Part shown: one piece after another, positions 16,374-22,153 of the stretch
Layout: each line of letters starts with the position of its first letter
How positions within the stretch are numbered: position 1 is the first letter of the stretch
IMG/VR virus record: IMGVR_UViG_3300031772_007032
Coordinates: 1 to 25,541 of that record
DNA length: 25,541 nucleotides
Reading direction: 5' to 3' (one strand)
Source: a virus
Program-made: the position numbers and the translations under genes
The notes under the pieces: generated by a model
Seen by the model: only the letters and a program-made list of their open reading frames with translations
The model's database searches: none
What the model was told of the DNA's origin: nothing

Positions 16374-17657
16374 ATGACAGCAATCCCAGGAGTAAAGTCC
16401 GCCGCGGGCCCGAAGCCGTTCCAGAACACAGCGTTCAGGTCTTCGTGGACAAATCCCGAGGGTTCCACGGGGGCGATCATCCGTGAGTGCAAGGTCGTGG
16501 ACATCAACCTGAAGCTCTGGCAGGTGGACGTCATCTCTCAGTTCGATCAGATGTGGTTTCTGAACGTCCAGGTCTCGTCCCCGTACATGCACTCCAACGT
16601 CGGTGATGGCATCTACGTGATGCCGGAGATTGGGGCCAAGTGCCATGTGTGCATCCCCAGTGACGGCACCCCTCCGTTTGTGCTGGACTTCATCATGCCG
16701 ATGGAGACCATCCCACAGGCCGGCACCGCAGAAGAGCCGGAGGGTCGCGATGGAGGGACCGGCGACGCGACGTTCTCGGGCGGGCGTGTTCGGCCAAAGC
16801 CGGGTGACATCTACATCAAAGGCCGCGATGGAAACTTCTGCATACTGCATCGAGGTGGGGTGCTGCAGATCGGTTCATCGGAGCTGTCTCAGCGTCTCTA
16901 CATCCCTCTCCAGAACTTGATTACAGACATCAGCCAGAACTACCGCCACTACAACAGCGGCGGTTCTGTGCAGTGGTTTCTCGCTCCCGGTGAGTCAGAG
17001 ACCAACCCCGCGACGCTGTATCGGGAGACGTTCAGGCTTCTGGCCGGCGACGAGAAGGCCACGATACGGATAACAAAAGGTTTATTGAAAGACGCGGCGC
17101 TTGAGAACGGTGATGGTGTGACGGAGCAAGTGCTGCTGGGCTCCGGCACAGACGAGAATCCAATACTGTGGGAGGTTGTCATTTCTCCCGACACGTTCAA
17201 CCCCGACAGTGGCGCCAACGATGGTCCAGATACCGATGGCAGCGCTACAGTGCTCAGGTACTACTTCGATCGCGCTGGAGGTGCATTCATGCACACCGCC
17301 GGCAGTGTGTCGTTGGTGTGCGACAAGAAGCTGACCATCAGAACAAAGGGCGATATATCCATCAGCACTGATTCTAGTTTTTTCGTGAAGGCAAAGAAGA
17401 CTGGCCGTATTGACGGCGGGTCTCTGCTCGAGATAACGGGCAAGGTGACGAAGATCAACGGAGGCAGTAAGCCCTGTGCTCACGTGGGTTCTATTGTGGA
17501 GATCAGCATAGGGTTGATACCCCTGAGTAGTCTCACGCCGGCGGCTCCCGGCGCCCCTGTGTTGATCGGACCTTCTGGCGCCCCCACGGCCGCTGGCTAT
17601 CCACAGCCAACACTTAAAGGCACGATCATCAGTGGTAACTCCACAATCCTGGTCTAA
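16374..17657 (+). CDS. Baseplate spike-like protein with OB-fold and beta-helix-type tail
   Basis: A 427-aa protein. Residues about 34-110 show the alternating pattern of a gpV/gp5-type OB-fold (CKVVDINLKLWQVDV, then GDGIYVMPEIGAKCHV, then PFVLDFIMP). GDIYIKGRDGNFCILHRGG (144-162) reads like the repeat that follows such domains. Residues about 305-362 carry short repeated beta-strand units (LTIRTKGDISIST, LLEITGKVTKINGG) typical of spike beta-helices. Known members form the trimeric central spike that pierces the cell envelope. The gene begins 5 nt after the polymerase stop, with AGGTG overlapping that stop, so it is probably cotranscribed. The family assignment is by pattern only; another beta-rich tail protein is possible. 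Confidence 0.55.
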   Translation: MTAIPGVKSAAGPKPFQNTAFRSSWTNPEGSTGAIIRECKVVDINLKLWQVDVISQFDQMWFLNVQVSSPYMHSNVGDGIYVMPEIGAKCHVCIPSDGTPPFVLDFIMPMETIPQAGTAEEPEGRDGGTGDATFSGGRVRPKPGDIYIKGRDGNFCILHRGGVLQIGSSELSQRLYIPLQNLITDISQNYRHYNSGGSVQWFLAPGESETNPATLYRETFRLLAGDEKATIRITKGLLKDAALENGDGVTEQVLLGSGTDENPILWEVVISPDTFNPDSGANDGPDTDGSATVLRYYFDRAGGAFMHTAGSVSLVCDKKLTIRTKGDISISTDSSFFVKAKKTGRIDGGSLLEITGKVTKINGGSKPCAHVGSIVEISIGLIPLSSLTPAAPGAPVLIGPSGAPTAAGYPQPTLKGTIISGNSTILV

Positions 17658-18325
17658 TGGGCACAACAGTAGACGAGCTATTCACCGGCGGCTTGGGTGA
17701 CATCAATGTGGGGGCCGCGGCCGCGGTGGCGTTCCTCAATCCGCTGTCTGCTCAGATGGACGCCATGCTGGCGTTCAGTCTCGGGCCGCTGGTGGCAGAT
17801 CTCTCGGTTCAGCTCGACGCCTCTTTGGCGCTGTCCGCGACACTGGCGTTGAGCATCTCTGACCCATTCGCGAACATCAAGGCGGCGCTCGAGGCCCTGA
17901 TAGAGCTGCAGGCGAGTCTCACCGCCGCGCTGGCGCTACCACCTCTGGTGCTGTCGCTAAGTGCCGAGATTTCGGCGTCCGCGGCACTGTCCGCAGCACT
18001 GTCGGCCAAACTCGGGGGACTCAACCTGCTGGTCGATGCCGCGATCGCGGTCAAGATACCGGCCGTCAAAGCGGCCGCCAGTCTCTCGGCATCGTTGGCC
18101 GCCGGGCCTTTTGTTATCCTCGGGTTCGACGGTCTAGACGTTTTACCGCCCGCCGATGGCAACATGACGCTGCAGCAGGTCGGCAATGCGATACAGGCCA
18201 AGTTCTCTGGCACAATAGGGTCCGGGCCGACCATCAGTTCCTCAGACCAGGTGTCTGGGGTTATCATATTGACCAAGGCCCCTTTGGCGTTCAGCGCCCT
18301 CGGTAACCTGATCATCACGTCGTAG
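17657..18325 (+). CDS. Ala/Leu/Ser-rich probable structural protein
   Basis: A 222-aa protein whose first about 150 residues are low-complexity Ala, Leu and Ser with a loose repeat (LSVQLDASLALSATLALSIS, LSLSAEISASAALSAALSAK). This would form long amphipathic helices or a coiled-coil bundle rather than a normal globular domain. The last about 70 residues look like a small compact domain (GFDGLDVLPP through the C-terminal NLIITS). The start codon shares one base with the previous stop (TAATG), so translation is coupled to the spike-like gene. Tail fibre stalk, baseplate or tape-like roles are plausible by position; I recognise no family. Confidence 0.7.
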   Translation: MGTTVDELFTGGLGDINVGAAAAVAFLNPLSAQMDAMLAFSLGPLVADLSVQLDASLALSATLALSISDPFANIKAALEALIELQASLTAALALPPLVLSLSAEISASAALSAALSAKLGGLNLLVDAAIAVKIPAVKAAASLSASLAAGPFVILGFDGLDVLPPADGNMTLQQVGNAIQAKFSGTIGSGPTISSSDQVSGVIILTKAPLAFSALGNLIITS

Positions 18326-18336
18326 AGGAGCTTCAG

Positions 18337-20484
18337 ATGGAACTATTCCTGCAATCACACTTGGTGTTCGAGAAGCTCGCGATGGGCACCGAGATGCCGG
18401 AAGACCCCAACCAGTGGTCACAGGCGGTGTTGCAGGAGGTGTACAAGCAGCTCCCGTACCTGTCGGACTTTTCGCCCCACATCGCGATGGACAAGGTCGA
18501 CGCTGAGCGCGGTTACGGCTTTGGCAACATCACGGTGACCAACCAGACGGAAGTGCAGCCCGGCAATGCCGCCGCTGGAGTACGCCAGGTTCGCATCCCC
18601 ATCGTGATCAAGGGTGGCAAGTTGGCGCCCCTGGACATTCTGGTCACCGACGATTCCAAAGTGTTGCCCATGACGGAGTCGCGGCTGCGCTCCAGCATCT
18701 TCCGACCACAGGCCTTTGATGTCACGAGTCAGACCCCCGGTGACAACTCGTTGGTCGGGACACTGTTTCCGCCCCATCGTGTCGGCAACGGCATGGGACT
18801 TGGTGGCGGTGGCGGCACTACCGTCGATGCAGCGGGGATGGGCAAGACTTCTGGTGTGGGTGCGGTTGAAGCTGGGATCGCCAAGCAGTATGGCGCTGGC
18901 AACTACAAGAAAGTAACCAACCCCGATGGCAGTGTTCGTGGATATGTTGGTGGCAGTGGTGTCCACAACCCCAAGATGCTCGCGGTCGCAGGATCTACAA
19001 TGCTCAAAGGGGCCTCTGTCCTCTCTGCCATCTCCGGCACCCTCAACGATTCTGATCTGAACGCCTTCAAGTCATCGCTGCGCGACCCTGATACGCGCCT
19101 GGCGTACGAGAAGAACGCGGCCGCGACCCTCGAGTCAGTCAGCACCGTGTTGGGCGAGCGTCCACACCACAAGCTGGCGTTCAGTCAGTCGGTTCAGCCT
19201 TCTGTTTTGCAGGTGGTGAAGATCGCGGGCGGGTACGTGGTGAAGACCGCGAGTCACCGCTACTGGGACCCATTCGTGCGTGTCCTAGACCGCGGTGAGG
19301 CTTTGCGGGAGCTGGGCGAGAAGGTGGTGTTGGCGGCCGACATGTCGGGCGCCGCCACGTTGGCGTCTGGCGCCGATGCGGTGGGACAAGAACAACAGGC
19401 GGTCCAGGATGTGCCGGGCCCCGTCTCGAGTTCCGGGGTGTACACGGTGCATACCGACGACGGCGAAGAGCTGCAGGGCTACGTCATCGTGAACCTGATC
19501 GACACAGACGGCATGCGGATGCCCCTCTCGCTGTTTACCAATGGTCAGCAGGCCACCGTCCAGGGCGACATCCTGGGTACCCACATCAGCGATGACGTCC
19601 CGCAGCTACCCTCGGGCGCCCCACAGGGCTACGGGGCGTTCTACACCTACGAGGACGGCGGTCTGGTGGCCACGGTGCCGATGGAGCTCAAGGGCTCTTA
19701 CGCGCAGCCTGGCGAGCCCACGACCATGCAGGGCCAGACGTTTGACGGTCGCGGGGTGTCGGTGTCACAGCAGCCCAACATCCAGGCGGTGTACGGCGCC
19801 GAAGACAAGATGCTGGTGCCACAGCACTGGAAGTGGTTGCCGATGGACCACGCCGGTGAGGTGTCGTTGCGCAGCTCCGAAGACGGTGAGCCCAAAGAGG
19901 CGAGCGCCAGACGAATGTTCTCGTCGGTGGATGTGGTGTCTGGTGGGAGCCAGTTTTCCATCAGGGGTCCGCTGGTCGAGAAGCTGGCCCATGACCAGCG
20001 TGAGTTCTTGGATGTCGACGGCGCGATGTTCTTGTTGGCTGGGTTTGGGGTTGACCAGACTTACGGGATGGGCAAGTTGGCGGAGTCAACGCTCGGCAAC
20101 GGGCCGGTGAACATCAAGGTTGGGCGACTGATCCATCTTGCGGATGAACGCACCAAGCAAGCGCACTCCAGTGCCGCGGAGTTCATGCGGGGCATGCCGG
20201 CGCTCAAGCATCGCTTGTTCAAAGAGGCGGCGGTCATCTCTGATCCAGAGGCGGTCGACACCGTGCTGTCGCTTGGGTTCATCAACGCTGAGAACATCTC
20301 TACATTCATCAGCTACATTCCAGTGCTCGAGGGTTCTCAGGCTAAGATGTGTGAGCTGTTGATGGCCGCCCGACTGGGATTGAACAACACTCCCGAGGGT
20401 GCGCTCGAGCGTTCCATCAGAGCCACCGAAGAGGTGCTGGAGGGTCTCAAGACCTTGGCGTTCGAGTCTCCTGGCGTCAACTAG
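18337..20484 (+). CDS. Large putative virion structural protein, 715 aa
   Basis: A 715-aa protein in the structural module, not assigned to a family. The N-terminal about 145 residues are mixed alpha/beta (including RQVRIPIVIKGGKLAPLDI). A glycine-rich hinge follows (GMGLGGGGGTT), then a helical segment, a long beta-rich middle (YTVHTDDGEELQGYVIV, QGDILGTHISDD) and a helical C terminus. No signal peptide, membrane segment or enzymatic motif is evident. AGAGGAG at 18324-18330, 6 nt before ATG 18337, fixes the start. Baseplate, tail or internal head protein are all possible; it lacks features that would make it a confident capsid, sheath or tape measure call. Confidence 0.75.
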   Translation: MELFLQSHLVFEKLAMGTEMPEDPNQWSQAVLQEVYKQLPYLSDFSPHIAMDKVDAERGYGFGNITVTNQTEVQPGNAAAGVRQVRIPIVIKGGKLAPLDILVTDDSKVLPMTESRLRSSIFRPQAFDVTSQTPGDNSLVGTLFPPHRVGNGMGLGGGGGTTVDAAGMGKTSGVGAVEAGIAKQYGAGNYKKVTNPDGSVRGYVGGSGVHNPKMLAVAGSTMLKGASVLSAISGTLNDSDLNAFKSSLRDPDTRLAYEKNAAATLESVSTVLGERPHHKLAFSQSVQPSVLQVVKIAGGYVVKTASHRYWDPFVRVLDRGEALRELGEKVVLAADMSGAATLASGADAVGQEQQAVQDVPGPVSSSGVYTVHTDDGEELQGYVIVNLIDTDGMRMPLSLFTNGQQATVQGDILGTHISDDVPQLPSGAPQGYGAFYTYEDGGLVATVPMELKGSYAQPGEPTTMQGQTFDGRGVSVSQQPNIQAVYGAEDKMLVPQHWKWLPMDHAGEVSLRSSEDGEPKEASARRMFSSVDVVSGGSQFSIRGPLVEKLAHDQREFLDVDGAMFLLAGFGVDQTYGMGKLAESTLGNGPVNIKVGRLIHLADERTKQAHSSAAEFMRGMPALKHRLFKEAAVISDPEAVDTVLSLGFINAENISTFISYIPVLEGSQAKMCELLMAARLGLNNTPEGALERSIRATEEVLEGLKTLAFESPGVN

Positions 20485-20519
20485 TTGAAATCTGACGCGA
20501 AGTAGAGCAGGTTCTCGGG

Positions 20520-21446
20520 GTGGTCATTAGGTCGCCCTGTGAGCAGTATTTAAAGTTCTTGCTCTGCCATCCCGATGGCTACAGCCCCGCCGATATCCGG
20601 GCGATGGTCCGGATGCAACAGCTGGACTTCATCGGGATGCCGTACCTGGAGCGTCTGAAGCGCGACATGGTGATCCCCCGTCCTTTTCGTCCGGACGGCG
20701 CGTACCACACAGTGTCGATGCGCTTTATGCGACGAGAAGGCATCACGCTTCTCTTCAAGCCAGACGCCCACATGGTGACCGCAACGTCGATTCTCAGCCA
20801 GCCAAGGGCCAAAGAGCTGGCGGAGTCGATGATCATCAGTCGCGCCGACCCTTCGTGGACCTGCGCTGCGCTAAAGAAGAACGGTCACTACGCCACACCA
20901 GAGTCCATCAAGCTTTACGCCCAGTACTATTTCAACATCAACCTGGTGGACGCCACAGACTTGCGGACACTGCTAGAGCTGAGGAGTGCTCCAGACGGGG
21001 ACACCAGAGACCCTGATGAGACCAGGATAGGCACCACGAAATACAAAGTCAGTCGTGGAGACCAGCGCCGCATCTCAGCCAACATGGGCTCACCAGAGGA
21101 TGCGCTGTTGATGAGCATGATAAGGCTCGGCCACTTGCCGACAGGTGTGGATGCCGGGCGTCTTGTGGCCGCGACACGCATCATCTCGATCATCCAGGCC
21201 AAAGAATCGACAGATCGCGGCATGCCAACAATGGGCAAGGACTACGCGCTGATCGCGAAGATGATGACCGAGATCATGGAACAGACTGGAGATCCCAGCA
21301 AGTCTGTGACAGAAGGTATTGCGGACATCAAGTTGATCACCGACGGCAACAAGACACCACACATTGGAGAGCTCATGGGCGAACACACGCTAGACATGCA
21401 GCCTCTCGGAGACGTAGAGGGAGATGAAGATGAGCATCCAAGATGA
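20520..21446 (+). CDS. Hypothetical protein upstream of the terminase, 308 aa
   Basis: A 308-aa protein. Residues around 95-140 (RAKELAESMI through IKLYAQYYFN) have a helical pattern resembling the small DNA-binding helices seen in some terminase small subunits, and the gene lies two genes before the large terminase. That makes a packaging accessory role conceivable but unproven. The C terminus is acidic (DVEGDEDEHPR). The start is taken as GTG 20520, the first possible start after an in-frame TGA at 20493; a GCAGG lies about 9 nt upstream. An ATG at 20604 is an alternative. The 3' end overlaps the next gene. Confidence 0.7.
   Translation: MVIRSPCEQYLKFLLCHPDGYSPADIRAMVRMQQLDFIGMPYLERLKRDMVIPRPFRPDGAYHTVSMRFMRREGITLLFKPDAHMVTATSILSQPRAKELAESMIISRADPSWTCAALKKNGHYATPESIKLYAQYYFNINLVDATDLRTLLELRSAPDGDTRDPDETRIGTTKYKVSRGDQRRISANMGSPEDALLMSMIRLGHLPTGVDAGRLVAATRIISIIQAKESTDRGMPTMGKDYALIAKMMTEIMEQTGDPSKSVTEGIADIKLITDGNKTPHIGELMGEHTLDMQPLGDVEGDEDEHPR
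21417..21423 (+). promoter_or_regulatory. Ribosome binding site that selects ATG 21430
   Basis: GAGGGAG ends 6 nt before ATG 21430 but touches ATG 21424. The spacing therefore favours the second ATG as the true start of the following gene. Confidence 0.65.
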
Positions 21447-21921
21447 AGGACGCAGCGTAAACCTCGTGGGCCCCAAAGACACGAAAGATGGGGCCAAGAT
21501 GCTTTCGGCGATGCACCAGGGGATTGGAAACGTTCCAGGCGCGGTCTTGAAGTTCAATAAGGTGCTGGACTTCACCACCTTCGATGCAGAATACAACCTG
21601 CAAGATGGTAACGTTGTGGTCCACTTCTTCATGCCGAGAGATCACTCGGTCACGCAGGAGTACTGGAAGTCTGTGTTCGCCGATGTGTTGACAGGGGTGG
21701 CGCAAGAGCACTTTCAGGCCACGGCGCCGAGACTTGTGGCCAAGTACGCAGAAGACGATGGGGCGGGCGGCACATTGAACTCGTGGTGGTTCAAGGCGCA
21801 GGGGTACGGTCACCTGCTGGACCCCAGCACCTTCTTGGACCTGTTTTTCACCAAGATGGACGCCGCGCTGGAGCCACAGTTCAGCAAACACTCGGCGCTT
21901 AAAGTACCGGCCTTGCGATGA
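21430..21921 (+). CDS. Hypothetical protein, 163 aa
   Basis: A 163-aa protein of mixed alpha/beta pattern with no recognised domain. It has a beta-rich centre (EYNLQDGNVVVHFFMP) followed by helices and a conserved-looking aromatic stretch (NSWWFKAQGYGHLL). The start at the second ATG follows from the ribosome site position; starting at 21424 would add only Met-Lys. The 5' end overlaps the previous gene by 17 nt, while the 3' end overlaps the convergent minus-strand gene by 23 nt. Its place just before the terminase suggests head or packaging work, but no function is supported. Confidence 0.7.
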   Translation: MSIQDEGRSVNLVGPKDTKDGAKMLSAMHQGIGNVPGAVLKFNKVLDFTTFDAEYNLQDGNVVVHFFMPRDHSVTQEYWKSVFADVLTGVAQEHFQATAPRLVAKYAEDDGAGGTLNSWWFKAQGYGHLLDPSTFLDLFFTKMDAALEPQFSKHSALKVPALR

Positions 21922-22153
21922 TCTCGATGTAAAACTTCGAGTGGTTCACCTTGATCACCTTCCACTGGTGTTCCTTGGCGAACAGTTTGATGTATTGAGT
22001 GACGTAGCTTTTGCCACCCTTGGGGAGAGTGTGCCAAAGCTTGAGACGGTAATGGTCGCCCAGCTCTGAAACACCGCTGTCGATTGGCGCGTCCGGTGCG
22101 ATGTGATCGCCGGCGCGAGATAGAGATTCCTTGAGCGCTTCAACCCAGAACAT
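21899..22153 (-). CDS. Small convergent protein, 84 aa
   Basis: An 84-aa protein starting MFWVEALKES. Its second half (HYRLKLWHTLPKGG, YIKLFAKEHQWKVIKV, FYIEIIARPVL) alternates strand and helix like a small folded domain. The plus strand has no gene between 21922 and 22130, which supports a real minus gene. The frame continues upstream of ATG 22153 but there only mirrors the terminase 5' end, becoming a Ser repeat, so I stop at this ATG. No clear ribosome site precedes it. The gene is convergent with the 163-aa gene and head-to-head overlapping with the terminase start. Function unknown. Confidence 0.5.
   Translation of the reverse strand: MFWVEALKESLSRAGDHIAPDAPIDSGVSELGDHYRLKLWHTLPKGGKSYVTQYIKLFAKEHQWKVIKVNHSKFYIEIIARPVL

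Noticed and set aside
18337-20484. Major capsid, sheath or tape measure protein
   Set aside because: No distinguishing pattern for any of these; left as an unassigned structural protein.
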